DNA of 64,000 nucleotides from Maritimibacter dapengensis. Lineage in GTDB: Bacteria; Pseudomonadota; Alphaproteobacteria; Rhodobacterales; Rhodobacteraceae. The stretch is taken from the NCBI RefSeq assembly GCF_019218265.1, contig NZ_JAHUZE010000002.1, positions 1,054,001 through 1,118,000 of the forward strand. The letters run 5' to 3'. Below are positions 44,405 through 54,086 of this stretch, in pieces. Positions within the stretch are counted from its first letter, which is position 1; each line of letters opens with the position of its first letter. Below the pieces are notes generated by a model. The model saw only the letters and a program-made list of their open reading frames with translations. It did no database searches and had not been told where the DNA came from. The position numbers and the translations under genes were made by a program.

Positions 44405-45692
44405 TCCCTTCACGCTCGCGCTGATCCTGATTGTGGCGCTGACGCTCATGGGGGCGTCGGTCGGACTTGCCATGATCGCGGGCAGCTTCGTTTACCTGAT
44501 CTTCAAGGGCTTCGACCCTTCGATCGCGTCCGAAACGCTGCTTCAGGGACTGTTCAACAACTACACGCTGCTGGCGATTCCGCTCTTTATCCTCGCCGCC
44601 GACATCATGAACATCGGGTCGCTTGCCGACCGTCTGCTCAGGTTCGCGCAGGCGCTGGTGGGCCGGTTCCGGGGCGGGCTGGGGCACGTCAACGTGGTCT
44701 CGTCGCTGATCTTCTCCGGCATGTCCGGCTCGGCCGTCGCGGATGCGGTCGGCATGGGCAAGATCATCATCAACCTGATGACGCGCGACGGGAAGTATTC
44801 GCACAGCTACGCCGCCGCGATCACCGCCGCCACCGCGACCGTCGGCCCGATCATCCCGCCGTCGATCCCGATGGTGCTCTATGCCATCGTGTCGGACCAA
44901 TCCGTGGGCTTCCTGTTCGCCGCCGGGATGCTGCCCGGTCTGCTCATGGCTGTGATGATGGGCGTAATGAACTACATCATGGCCCGCCGCCACGACTTCC
45001 CGGTGGACGAGGTGGTACCGATGCGCGACCTGCCCGGCATCACGTGGAAGGCACTTCCGGCCCTGATGCTGCCCGTGATCCTGCTGGGCGGTATCTACGG
45101 CGGTATCATGACCCCGACCGAAGCCGCCGCCGTGGCCGCGTTCTATGCTCTGCTGGTCTCGGCGCTGTTCTACCGCTCGGTGTCGTTCAAGGATTTCTAT
45201 CAGGCGCTTCTGGGCTCGGCCCGGTCGACCGCGAGCGTTGGTGTGCTGGTCGCCGGTGCCATCACCTTCAACTACGTCATCACGCGCGAAAACCTTCCCG
45301 TGTCGATCAGCGAATTCCTCGGTCAATACGAACTCAGCCGCTTCTGGTTCCTAATCGTCATCAACCTCCTGTTCCTCGCCTTGGGCATGGTGCTGGAAGG
45401 GGGCGCGATCCTGCTGATCATCGTCCCGATCCTGATCCCGTCGGTGAGGGCTATGGGGATCGACCTTGTCCATTTCGGCGTGATTGTCGTGGTAAACGCG
45501 ATGATCGGGCTTATCACGCCACCTTATGGGTTGTTGCTGTTCATAACCGCGAACATCACGCAACAGCCGGTGGGGCGCATCATCCGCGACGTCTGGCCGT
45601 TCATCATCGCCCTGCTCGTGGCGCTGCTGGTCATCACCTTCGTACCGGACTTCGTCCTCTTCCTGCCGCGGCTTCTGGGGTACCAAGGATAG
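44397..45692 (+). CDS. dctM: TRAP transporter large membrane subunit DctM
   Basis: 431 residues, about twelve helices. Family segments 'SSLIFSGMSGSAVADAVGMGKIIINLM', 'AAITAATATVGPIIPPSIPMVLYAI' and 'VVVNAMIGLITPPYGLLLFI' are present. DctM is the Na+-driven translocating subunit of the TRAP system; it works with DctP and DctQ encoded just upstream. Confidence 0.93.
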   Translation: MIDPFTLALILIVALTLMGASVGLAMIAGSFVYLIFKGFDPSIASETLLQGLFNNYTLLAIPLFILAADIMNIGSLADRLLRFAQALVGRFRGGLGHVNVVSSLIFSGMSGSAVADAVGMGKIIINLMTRDGKYSHSYAAAITAATATVGPIIPPSIPMVLYAIVSDQSVGFLFAAGMLPGLLMAVMMGVMNYIMARRHDFPVDEVVPMRDLPGITWKALPALMLPVILLGGIYGGIMTPTEAAAVAAFYALLVSALFYRSVSFKDFYQALLGSARSTASVGVLVAGAITFNYVITRENLPVSISEFLGQYELSRFWFLIVINLLFLALGMVLEGGAILLIIVPILIPSVRAMGIDLVHFGVIVVVNAMIGLITPPYGLLLFITANITQQPVGRIIRDVWPFIIALLVALLVITFVPDFVLFLPRLLGYQG

Positions 45693-45696
45693 TCCC

Positions 45697-47580
45697 ATGA
45701 AAACGTCCATTGCGACTGTTTCGATTTCAGGCACGCTTTCCGACAAGCTCGAAGCGATAGCGGCAACGGGGTACGATGGGATCGAAATTTTCGAGCAGGA
45801 TTTCATCGCCTTCGACGGCTCGCCCCGCGACGTAGGCCGGATGGTGCGCGACCACGGGCTTGAGATCACGCTGTTTCAACCGTTCCGCGACTTCGAAGGG
45901 TTGCCCGAGCCGTATCGTTCCAAAGCCTTCGACCGGGCCGAGCGCAAGTTCGACTTGATGGGTGAGTTGGGCACGGACCTGGTGCTCTATTGTTCGTCGT
46001 GTCACCCTAAGGCGCTGGGTGGCATCGACCGCGCGGCAGACGACTTCGCCGAACTGGGTGAACGCGCGGCGGCGCGGGGCATGCGCGTCGGATACGAAGC
46101 GCTCGCTTGGGGCAAACATGTGAACGATCACCGCGATGCGTGGGAAATCGTGCGACGCGCGGATCATCCAAACATCGGCCTGATCCTTGACAGTTTCCAT
46201 ACGCTCGGGCGTGGGATCGACCCCGAAACGATCCGGCGCATTCCCGGCGACAAGATCTTTTTCATTCAATTGGCCGATGCACCCAAGATCGACATGGACC
46301 TGCTCTACTGGTCGCGTCACTTCCGCAACATGCCAGGTGAGGGCGATCTGTCGGTGCAGGCGTTCATGCAGGCGGTCATGGCCGCCGGTTATGCGGGTCC
46401 GATCAGTCTCGAGATTTTCAACGACCAGTTTCGCGGTGGGTCAACGCGCCAGGTGGCCCGCGATGGCTATCGGTCGCTCATCGCCCTGATGGACGATGTG
46501 CGACGGGCCGAACCGGAGATCAAACTCGACTTGCCCAAAATGCCGGCCCGCGTTGGAGTCGATGGTGTGTCCTTTGTCGAATTCGCCACGCGGGGCGCGG
46601 AGGCCCGGTCCCTTGAGGATTTACTACGGACCATGGGGTTCGAGAGATCAGGACGCCATCGCAACAAGGCCGTGACGCTCTGGCAGCAGGGCGACGCGCG
46701 GATCGTCGTGAATGAGGAAACCGAAGGCCACGCGGGCACGGCGTTCAATGCGCGCGGCACCACGGTATGTGACATCGGTCTGGCCGTCGAGAATGCACAA
46801 GCCGTAACGGAGCGCGCCGCGGCACTCGGTACCGGTCTCTTTTCTCAACCGATCGGTCCGGGCGAACTCGACATCCCCGCAATCCGGGGCCTGTCAGGAT
46901 CGGTGCTTCATTTCATCGACGAGACCAGCGGACTTGGCGATGTCTGGGAAGTGGAATTCGGCGCCGAAAGAGTACCGGCAGGTGCTGGAATCACGCGGAT
47001 TGACCATCTTGCCCAGACCATGAGCTATGAGGACATGCTGTCGTGGACATTGTTTTATACCGCCCTGTTCGACATGCAGAAATCTCCGATGGTCGACGTG
47101 TTCGACCCGGACGGGCTCGTCCGCTCGCAGGTGGTCGAGAGCCCCGGCGGTGCCTTACGATTGACGCTCAATGGCGCGGATAGCCACCGCACACTGGCCG
47201 GACGCTTCCTTTCCGAGACCTTCGGAGCCTCGGTGCAACACGTGGCGCTCGCGACCGACGACATTTTCGCGACACTCGACCGACTGGTCGAACGCGGTTT
47301 CGAATCCTTGCCGATGCCGCAGAACTACTACGACGATCTCGCCGCCAGATTTGACATCGCCCCTGACTTGCTTGAGCGGATGCAGTCGCTGAACCTGCTT
47401 TACGACCAAGATGACCGCGGTGCCTTTTTTCAGACTTACTCACGCGCATTTGCGGGCGGATTGTTCTTCGAAATCCTCCAGCGGGAAGCAGGCTACACCG
47501 GCTTCGGAGCCCCCAACGCCCCATTCCGCATAGCCGCCCAGAAACGTCTCCGGCGCGCAAAAGGTGTGCCGGGCAGGTAG
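45697..47580 (+). CDS. 3-dehydroshikimate dehydratase fused to HPPD-like domain (QuiC type)
   Basis: 627 residues. The N-terminal AP-endonuclease-2-like TIM barrel (1 to about 280) has metal ligands Glu134, Asp165 (ILDSFH), Gln191 (FIQLAD) and Glu239 (SLEIFND), the set used by bacterial QuiC1/QsuB enzymes to turn 3-dehydroshikimate into protocatechuate. The C-terminal half (about 300-610) is a vicinal-oxygen-chelate domain like 4-hydroxyphenylpyruvate dioxygenase, with an apparent His-His-Glu triad in IDHLAQ, QHVALAT and FFEILQR. This two-domain form is known from Pseudomonas; the role of the second domain is unclear. Last gene of the operon, 4 bases after dctM. Confidence 0.87.
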   Translation: MKTSIATVSISGTLSDKLEAIAATGYDGIEIFEQDFIAFDGSPRDVGRMVRDHGLEITLFQPFRDFEGLPEPYRSKAFDRAERKFDLMGELGTDLVLYCSSCHPKALGGIDRAADDFAELGERAAARGMRVGYEALAWGKHVNDHRDAWEIVRRADHPNIGLILDSFHTLGRGIDPETIRRIPGDKIFFIQLADAPKIDMDLLYWSRHFRNMPGEGDLSVQAFMQAVMAAGYAGPISLEIFNDQFRGGSTRQVARDGYRSLIALMDDVRRAEPEIKLDLPKMPARVGVDGVSFVEFATRGAEARSLEDLLRTMGFERSGRHRNKAVTLWQQGDARIVVNEETEGHAGTAFNARGTTVCDIGLAVENAQAVTERAAALGTGLFSQPIGPGELDIPAIRGLSGSVLHFIDETSGLGDVWEVEFGAERVPAGAGITRIDHLAQTMSYEDMLSWTLFYTALFDMQKSPMVDVFDPDGLVRSQVVESPGGALRLTLNGADSHRTLAGRFLSETFGASVQHVALATDDIFATLDRLVERGFESLPMPQNYYDDLAARFDIAPDLLERMQSLNLLYDQDDRGAFFQTYSRAFAGGLFFEILQREAGYTGFGAPNAPFRIAAQKRLRRAKGVPGR

Positions 47581-47768
47581 CGCTGAAAAAGTGCTGGCCG
47601 CTTCGAAATGGTAACGTGTTGGGCCGAGAGGACTTATCCCGGAGCGAAGCGATCCTGACTCAATCCAATGGCCAACGTGTGAGTGTGCAGCCGGGACTAC
47701 GAACCCCTTTGGAAACACGGAAAAATCCGGCCGGAGCCAAATTGAGAGAACGCTTTCGCGGGGGTAGA

Positions 47769-47858
47769 TGGCGGAGAGACAGGGATTCGAACCCTGGAGA
47801 CGGTTTCCCGCCTACACACTTTCCAGGCGTGCGCCTTCGACCACTCGGCCACCTCTCC
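47769..47858 (-). tRNA. tRNA-Ser (anticodon GGA)
   Basis: 90 bases with encoded CCA and a long variable arm. Acceptor GGAGAGG; anticodon loop CTGGAAA gives GGA (codons UCC/UCU); T-loop GTTCGAATC normal. Confidence 0.97.
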
Positions 47859-47932
47859 GTGCGGCGCTATGTATCCAAGAACCCACTGCATGTGCAAGGG
47901 GGCTGGTGGAAATTTCGCGCCGGTGATTAGGG

Positions 47933-48748
47933 TTATCTGCAGACCCTGTAACGGTAACGCGAAATCACCTCGACATGGCGCAGCGTTGCGCGGCCCGGCG
48001 ACAATTGCTGACCGGTCTGGCTATTGAAGCGACGCACGGCGTTCGCTGATCCGTTGCCCCAGATACCGTCGATCGCGCCGCGGTAGCAGCCGACGGCCTG
48101 GAGCCTTCGTTGCGTGCGTTTGTTGGCCACGATCTGGTTCCGGTTCGGGCTTGTGGTGACAACCGGCTTTTCGATCACGACGGTGGTCGTGCCCGATCCC
48201 GAAGACGACGAGGACCCTGCCGACAGGGTCTGCATCCGGGCCTGGGCCAGCGGTGCGAAGGTGCCTTGCGGGTATTTCGACAAATAGGCCGCGAACATCG
48301 ACGGGTCTTCGCTGTCCTTGACGGATTCCCAGAACGCCATTTCCATTGCTGCGTCCTGCTTCGCACCGTCGAGGGCTGGTGCCGTGTCCGGGGTGCCGGT
48401 CACGATGGTCGGTCCTGCGGGTTCTATTCCGGGCGGCGGACCGGCGACGATCGCCATGTCGCAGGCCTCGTTCAATTCCGTTTCCTCGTCCATGCCGGGT
48501 TGAGGGCGGACGCCTTCTTCGATGGCGCGCAATTCGAGACAGGCCTCGGCGATCGGGTCGTTTCCGAGAATGGAACACATCTGGCCGTATTTTTGCCCGC
48601 CGGTGCTTTCCGCGCGTCCGGCCGCCTTGAAATTCTCAAAGACATCGCAAGGCGCGATCCATTTCTGTTCCTGTGCCATGACGGGGGTCGCGATCCCCGC
48701 CCCGACGAGCAATACGGCCGCCACGGCGGCAATTTTCCTGAAAATCAT
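47933..48748 (-). CDS. Exported protein with C-terminal peptidoglycan-binding-like domain
   Basis: About 271 residues. The signal peptide ends PVMAQ; a Cys-containing N-terminal part (about 25-100) is followed by '[34 protein letters not shown]', a segment seen in SEL1/caspase-associated exported proteins, then a Ser-rich linker and a C-terminal PG-binding-1-like fold ('[28 protein letters not shown]'). Likely periplasmic and bound to peptidoglycan. Two ATGs lie six bases apart; the second (48748) has AAGGGG at proper distance. No enzymatic motif seen. Confidence 0.72.
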   Translation of the reverse strand: MIFRKIAAVAAVLLVGAGIATPVMAQEQKWIAPCDVFENFKAAGRAESTGGQKYGQMCSILGNDPIAEACLELRAIEEGVRPQPGMDEETELNEACDMAIVAGPPPGIEPAGPTIVTGTPDTAPALDGAKQDAAMEMAFWESVKDSEDPSMFAAYLSKYPQGTFAPLAQARMQTLSAGSSSSSGSGTTTVVIEKPVVTTSPNRNQIVANKRTQRRLQAVGCYRGAIDGIWGNGSANAVRRFNSQTGQQLSPGRATLRHVEVISRYRYRVCR

Positions 48749-48848
48749 GTCCATCCCCTTCAATCCGACCGAAATCTGCGCGGTCGGTTCCGCATGGGCG
48801 GTCACCTTCGATGTGGCAAATCATCGACGCCCAATCGCCCCATACTGT

Positions 48849-51401
48849 TCAGTCTCCGTCGCCGTCGACGTCCGCGTCAAGTCCCGCGGGTGAATTTGAA
48901 GCGGCGGGCTGGTCGGCAGGATCGGTTCGGGTCGTGTCTTGGGCGGAAGATTCGTGGCGCTGCGGGGCGTGCAACGTCTCGGGGTTTCGGATCCATATGT
49001 CACGTTGCGCGAAGGGAATTTCGATGCCCTCTTCGGAGAACCGTTCCGCGATGGTGTGGTTGATTTCGTCCTGCACGATGAGGATCATGGTCACGTCCGA
49101 CAGCATCGCCCGGATCTGGAAGTCCAGGCTGTCCGCGCCGAACGCCATGAAACCGACCTGAGGCGCGGGGTTCACAGAGATCAGCGGATGGTCCATGACG
49201 ATCTCCATGAGGATCTCGCTCACCCGCCGCGTATCGGTGCCGTAGGCGACACCGATGTTGATCACCAGACGCCCGACCTTGTTGCCGCGCGTGTAATTCG
49301 TGACGGTCCCCGAGATGAAATCGGAATTCGGCACCACGACGTCCTGTCGGTCGAAGGTCTCGATCCGCGTGGATCGCACCGAGATGTCCTTGACGATCCC
49401 CATGTGTCCACCGACCGATATCCAATCCCCCTCGGAGATCGGCCGCTCGATCAACAGGATGATGCCCGACACGAAGTTCGAGACGATCGCCTGCAACCCG
49501 AACCCAACGCCGACAGACAACGCGCCTGCGACGATCGCGAGGGACGACAGGTTGATGCCCGCCGCCGTGATCGCGATGATGGCGGCGAGAAAGTAGCCGA
49601 CGTAGCCGATGCCGGAGGTGATCGCATTGCGCCCGCCGACGTCGATGCTGGTCTTGGGCAGCACCGTTGCGCGCAACATGCCTTGCACGAGGCGTGTCAG
49701 GGTGTAGCCGATCACGAACACGACGATCAGGATCAGGATGTCGGAGGGCGTGATGACCGCCTCGCCCAGCGAAACGCCTTCACCGACACTCGCCCATATC
49801 TCGGCAAGCTCGGCTTCGCGCGCGCCCCAGATCAGCGCAAAAAGTGGCGTTGCGATGACGAGGGTCAGCAGGCTTACCAGGATCGGAACGAGGGCCTGAT
49901 CGGCCTCTTCGACGGACTTGCGGAAGATCAAGCCATACAGATCGGTGTAGAAGCGATGAAGCGCGAGCAGCAAACCGACCAGCGCGAGCGAGAGCGCAGT
50001 GTTCCATAGGACATATTGCGCGAAATTGACGTAGCCGGTCAGGTGGACGAGCGGACCCACGACGCCGATGACCATGAGCGCGCCACCGGCAAGGCTCAGC
50101 GTTCGGTCGCGGAACCCGATCCCCTCGCCTTCCGCGCTCTCGTCCTCTGCGCGCATGGAATGCGACCGCAGCAATCGACCCATGCGGAACATGAGGATCG
50201 CCCCGACGAGAAGTACTGGCAGCGAAAGAACCGCGAGCGTGGCTTCCGAATAGCCTTCTTCGACGTAGAGGTCGTCGAGAAACCGATAGACGCCGTATGT
50301 CGCCCCGAGCGCAGCCGCTTCGAACCTGCCCTCGGACCGGGCAACGTCGACCAGGTTCAGGACCGCCCAGTCCGCACCCGGCTGGCCGAACACGCGCGAA
50401 CCGACCCAACGGGCGATGATGAGATAGATGAGCGTGTAGTTCAGAAGGTCGAAGAAATAGCCCGGGCGCCCGTCCAGGAGCCCCATGATCGAGACGGCGA
50501 TGAAAATCGAAAGCACGCCGAGAATTGGCGCGATCATCTGGCCGAGCGATATCAGGAACCCCCAGACCCCGCGGGCGGGACCTGTGGCGATCCCCTGCAC
50601 CTTGTTGCCCGCTTTCACGACCCAACGACGTCCGCGCAAGAGCAGGATCACTGCAAGGCCAACAAAGACGGCAAGGGCGGCAAAGCTCTGCCGCATCTGC
50701 GCCCGGTGCGTATCTGATGTGACGGCTTCACGAGCCTCGTGCCACATCGAGGTCGCGGTGGCGCCGAGATCCGAAAGGGCGCGTGGCCAGTGCGCCGGGT
50801 TGATCGGGCTGGGCAAGGGCGTAAAGAGCGTGTCTGCCGTCCTTGACCGCAAAAGTTCGTCGATTTCGGAAATGATAGAATCTGCGCGGGCGTGCGCGAT
50901 ATCGGCGACCACCACCGGAGTTTCGATAAGCGCGAGTTGATCGTTCAGGGCCTCACGCTGGGCCGTCCGCGTACCGGATTCGCTACCTTCCTCGCCGGGC
51001 GGCGGCCCAAGCGCCTCGATCTGTGTCTTGAGCGTCGTGATGCGCACCGCGTTCTCGCCGCGCGCGTCTGCGAATTGCGACCGCCATGAGACGACTTCCG
51101 CGCGCAGGGACGACAACGCCTCTTCCGATGCGCGTCCGGTCTCCAGCGCCTGTTCGGCCCGGGTCGCGACTTTCGCCCAGGCCTCGTAATCGGGCGCGTC
51201 GGCGGGCATGTCGACCGTGGCTGCAAGCTCGGCGGCCGGAGATGCTTTGACCTCGACGGTCTGCGCTTCCTCTTGCGCGGGCATGGACTGGACCATCGGC
51301 GCGTTGATTTCAGGTTCTTCGCCTTGCGCGACCGCCGATGTGACGGTGAGCGCCAAGCCGACGAGGAGCGCCGCTAATATGGTGCCGAGGGTCCGCGTCA
51401 T
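48849..51401 (-). CDS. MscS-family mechanosensitive channel with DUF3772 region
   Basis: 850 residues. A signal peptide and a periplasmic helical DUF3772-type part (about 40-215) precede roughly ten membrane helices and a MscS core: pore helix 'GVGFGLQAIVSNFVSGIILLIERPI' then the beta domain ('GDWISVGGHMGIVKDISVRSTRIETFDRQDVVVPNS'). The end is a hydrophilic tail rich in Asp and Gly. It releases solutes on hypo-osmotic stress. It overlaps cysK by four bases (ATGA), so it belongs to the trgA-trgB-cysK transcript. Confidence 0.9.
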   Translation of the reverse strand: MTRTLGTILAALLVGLALTVTSAVAQGEEPEINAPMVQSMPAQEEAQTVEVKASPAAELAATVDMPADAPDYEAWAKVATRAEQALETGRASEEALSSLRAEVVSWRSQFADARGENAVRITTLKTQIEALGPPPGEEGSESGTRTAQREALNDQLALIETPVVVADIAHARADSIISEIDELLRSRTADTLFTPLPSPINPAHWPRALSDLGATATSMWHEAREAVTSDTHRAQMRQSFAALAVFVGLAVILLLRGRRWVVKAGNKVQGIATGPARGVWGFLISLGQMIAPILGVLSIFIAVSIMGLLDGRPGYFFDLLNYTLIYLIIARWVGSRVFGQPGADWAVLNLVDVARSEGRFEAAALGATYGVYRFLDDLYVEEGYSEATLAVLSLPVLLVGAILMFRMGRLLRSHSMRAEDESAEGEGIGFRDRTLSLAGGALMVIGVVGPLVHLTGYVNFAQYVLWNTALSLALVGLLLALHRFYTDLYGLIFRKSVEEADQALVPILVSLLTLVIATPLFALIWGAREAELAEIWASVGEGVSLGEAVITPSDILILIVVFVIGYTLTRLVQGMLRATVLPKTSIDVGGRNAITSGIGYVGYFLAAIIAITAAGINLSSLAIVAGALSVGVGFGLQAIVSNFVSGIILLIERPISEGDWISVGGHMGIVKDISVRSTRIETFDRQDVVVPNSDFISGTVTNYTRGNKVGRLVINIGVAYGTDTRRVSEILMEIVMDHPLISVNPAPQVGFMAFGADSLDFQIRAMLSDVTMILIVQDEINHTIAERFSEEGIEIPFAQRDIWIRNPETLHAPQRHESSAQDTTRTDPADQPAASNSPAGLDADVDGDGD

Positions 51402-52432
51402 GCGTCTTCGAAAACGGTCGGCACGTCGCGCGTGTCCCGTTCAAGAAAAGCGGGCACCGGCAGACCTTTTTCTCGCAGGAATTCAGAATTGTAGAGCTTG
51501 GCCTGATACCTGGTGCCGTAGTCGCACAGGATCGTGACGATGGTTTTTCCCGGCCCCATCTCGCGCGCCATCTGGACTGCGCCAGCCATGTTCACCGCCG
51601 ACGAGCCGCCGACGCACAGCCCCTCGTTTTCGAGCAGATCGAACGCGTAGGGAAGCGCTTCGGCGTCCGGGGCCCGGAACGCCATGTCGGGGGTGATGCC
51701 CTCGAGGTTGGCGGTGATGCGCCCCTGCCCGATCCCCTCGGTGATCGACGAACCTTCTGACGCGAATTCACCGGTGGTGTAGTAGCTGAAGAGCGCCGCG
51801 CCCTCGGGATCAACGATCGCCGCCTTGACGCCCTTGGGTTGGAGTGACAGGGCCAGCCCGCCGAGTGTCCCGCCCGAGCCGACTGCGCAGACGACACCGT
51901 CCACCTTGCCGCCGGTCTGCTCCCAGATCTCCGGACCCGTCGTCATTTCGTGGGCCCGGCGGTTCGCCACGTTGTCGAACTGGTTCGCCCAGATCGCGCC
52001 CTTGGGGTCGGTCTTGGCGATTTCGGCAGCCAGCCGCCCGGAATACTTCACGTAATTGTTCGGGTTCTTGTAAGGCACCGCCGGCACCTCGACCAATTCC
52101 GCCCCCGCGATGCGGATCATGTCCTTCTTTTCCTGGCTCTGAGTCTCGGGGATCACGATGATCGACCGAAACCCCATCGCCGACGCGACCAGACCGATAC
52201 CGATGCCGGTGTTGCCTGCGGTCCCCTCGACGATCGTGCCGCCTGGTTCCAATTCGCCCCGCTCGATCGCATCCCGGATGATATAGAGCGCAGCCCGGTC
52301 CTTGACGGATTGGCCCGGGTTCATGAATTCGCACTTGCCGTAAATGTCGCAACCGGTCTCCTCGGACACCTTTTGCAGTTTCACCAGGGGCGTGTTGCCG
52401 ATCAATTCTACGAGGTTCTTGCGCGTATCCAT
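51398..52432 (-). CDS. cysK: Cysteine synthase A
   Basis: About 344 residues. PLP Lys44 in NPGQSVKDRAA, 'TAGNTGIGIGLVASA' (the Asn loop) and 'VGSGGTLGGL' for phosphate binding are complete. It makes cysteine from O-acetylserine and sulfide. In Rhodobacter sphaeroides cysK next to trgAB contributes to high-level tellurite resistance, and the same order is seen here. Of two close ATGs the inner (52432) has AAAGGG at the right distance. Confidence 0.93.
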   Translation of the reverse strand: MDTRKNLVELIGNTPLVKLQKVSEETGCDIYGKCEFMNPGQSVKDRAALYIIRDAIERGELEPGGTIVEGTAGNTGIGIGLVASAMGFRSIIVIPETQSQEKKDMIRIAGAELVEVPAVPYKNPNNYVKYSGRLAAEIAKTDPKGAIWANQFDNVANRRAHEMTTGPEIWEQTGGKVDGVVCAVGSGGTLGGLALSLQPKGVKAAIVDPEGAALFSYYTTGEFASEGSSITEGIGQGRITANLEGITPDMAFRAPDAEALPYAFDLLENEGLCVGGSSAVNMAGAVQMAREMGPGKTIVTILCDYGTRYQAKLYNSEFLREKGLPVPAFLERDTRDVPTVFEDA

Positions 52433-52488
52433 GCCCATCCCTTTCCTGGCGAATGTCAGGTCTTTGGTAAGTGACGCCTCGCCCCGCT

Positions 52489-53604
52489 TCAAGCCGGATC
52501 GCGTAGCCGGGCCCGATTGAGCGCGAGCCAGTAGGCCGAGACGACCAATGGGCCAACGCCCGCTTCATCACTCGCCACGAGGTCCATGAACCGCTCGAAA
52601 GACACGACATGGGAGCGAATGTTCTCGGCTTCCGAAACCAATCCGGCCACGCGCCCGTCGACCCCGGCAAGGTCGGCTTCCGCAACGTAGGCATAGACAT
52701 ATTCCGTGACGGCACCGGGGCTCGGGTAATGTCCCGAAACGTAGTGCAACTTGCCCAGAGCGAGACCCGCCTCCTCCAGCGCTTCGCGACGTGCCGTCGT
52801 TTCCACCGCTTCGCCCGGATCGACGCGTCCCGCGATCGGTTCGAGCATCCACGGATTTGGGTCGCCGCGCAAAAACGGCCCCATGCGGAACTGTTCGACC
52901 AATAGGACCGTATCCGCTTTCGGATCGTATGGAAGCACCGTGACGGCGTCGCCACCGACGAACCCCGCCCGGTTTACTTCCTGCGAGAAACTGCCGTCGA
53001 ACCGGCGAAACCGCAGGTCGTGTTCCTCGAGCGTGAAGTAATTGGCGTAAGGTCGGCGCGCTTTGGTGATCTCGACATCATCCGCGACATGGTTGTCAGA
53101 CCGAAGCGTGGCCGGTGCGGTGGTCTGCGCCCGAACGCGTGATCCTGCTCGCAACCGGATGGTCGGCAGTCGTTGGGCGAGTTCGTCGGGCGTAATCTCA
53201 CCGTAATAGCCCATCGCTTCTTGCGCGGCTGCAACCCAGAGCGCCCCATGCAGGTCGGCCCAGTCCGACAGAACCCAAGGCGCCCCCGGAACTGCAGATA
53301 GGCTGGCGACATAACGACACGTTTCGACAGGTCCATTGTCCGTCTCGACCCGGACCGGGACCGGATCGTAGGCGAATCCGGCTTCGAAGAAGTCGAGCCG
53401 CGCGACATGATCTTCGGACAACCCCGTCACCAGAACACCGATGGTTTCCGCGTCGTCACGCTCCACGAGCATCGGGTAATCGGCGCCGGTCACCCAGTGC
53501 GCGGCGTAGCCCTCAAGCCGCGCGGACACGACAGACACGCCCGCGTCGCCCCCAAGCACGACGCGGCGCAGGGGTTCATGGCACAATGTGCCGAAGAGAA
53601 ACAT
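52489..53604 (-). CDS. trgB: TrgB-like GGCT-NUDIX fusion protein
   Basis: About 371 residues. The N-terminal part (1 to about 150) is gamma-glutamylcyclotransferase-like and begins MFLFGTLCHEPLRRVVLG; the C-terminal NUDIX domain has the box GRVDPGEAVETTARREALEEAGL with all metal-binding Glu residues and resembles ADP-ribose pyrophosphatases. Same composition as TrgB of R. sphaeroides, linked to tellurite resistance; biochemical activity not shown. A GTG at 53619 overlapping the trgA stop is an alternative start adding five residues; the open frame runs further antisense to nothing coding. Confidence 0.87.
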   Translation of the reverse strand: MFLFGTLCHEPLRRVVLGGDAGVSVVSARLEGYAAHWVTGADYPMLVERDDAETIGVLVTGLSEDHVARLDFFEAGFAYDPVPVRVETDNGPVETCRYVASLSAVPGAPWVLSDWADLHGALWVAAAQEAMGYYGEITPDELAQRLPTIRLRAGSRVRAQTTAPATLRSDNHVADDVEITKARRPYANYFTLEEHDLRFRRFDGSFSQEVNRAGFVGGDAVTVLPYDPKADTVLLVEQFRMGPFLRGDPNPWMLEPIAGRVDPGEAVETTARREALEEAGLALGKLHYVSGHYPSPGAVTEYVYAYVAEADLAGVDGRVAGLVSEAENIRSHVVSFERFMDLVASDEAGVGPLVVSAYWLALNRARLRDPA

Positions 53605-53615
53605 GGAACCGACGT

Positions 53616-54056
53616 TCACCGCGATCTCTTGGCCACCCAATGCGTGACCTGCCCGACGATGGCGCCTCCGATCAGGGTCGCCGCGATCACGTCCGGCTCT
53701 GCGATGACCTCGAGATATTCCATCGCCGCCTCGAACACACCGACCACCGCCTGCATGACCGTCTTGTATTTCATGTCGAATGCCCGGTCGATCATAAGCT
53801 TCGACGAGAACGCGAAAATGGTCAGAATCGCCTGCGCCAGAGCCGATGTCACCCCGACCCCGACAGCGTTGCCGTATTGCCGGTTCACGCGACGCCCGGT
53901 AAAGAGCCACCCGACGATGATCCCCGCGATTGCCGCCACGACCGGCATCATGCCGACCGGCTGTTCGTCGGGGAAGTAAGGCATCGCGAGGAACGAGACC
54001 CCAACACCAAGAGCGGCCAGCAGCACCGCGGCCGCCAGACGAGCAAATGTGGGCAT
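53616..54056 (-). CDS. trgA: TrgA-like membrane protein
   Basis: 146 residues with three to four hydrophobic segments (about 5-24, 38-52, 68-85, 122-136). 'DEQPVGMMPVVAAIAGIIVGWLFTGRR' and the order with trgB and cysK identify it as TrgA, first described at the tellurite-resistance locus of R. sphaeroides. Its mechanism is unknown. First gene of the trgA-trgB-cysK-mscS set. Confidence 0.85.
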   Translation of the reverse strand: MPTFARLAAAVLLAALGVGVSFLAMPYFPDEQPVGMMPVVAAIAGIIVGWLFTGRRVNRQYGNAVGVGVTSALAQAILTIFAFSSKLMIDRAFDMKYKTVMQAVVGVFEAAMEYLEVIAEPDVIAATLIGGAIVGQVTHWVAKRSR

Positions 54057-54086
54057 GACGTTCTCCTATCCCGCGATGTGCCCGGT

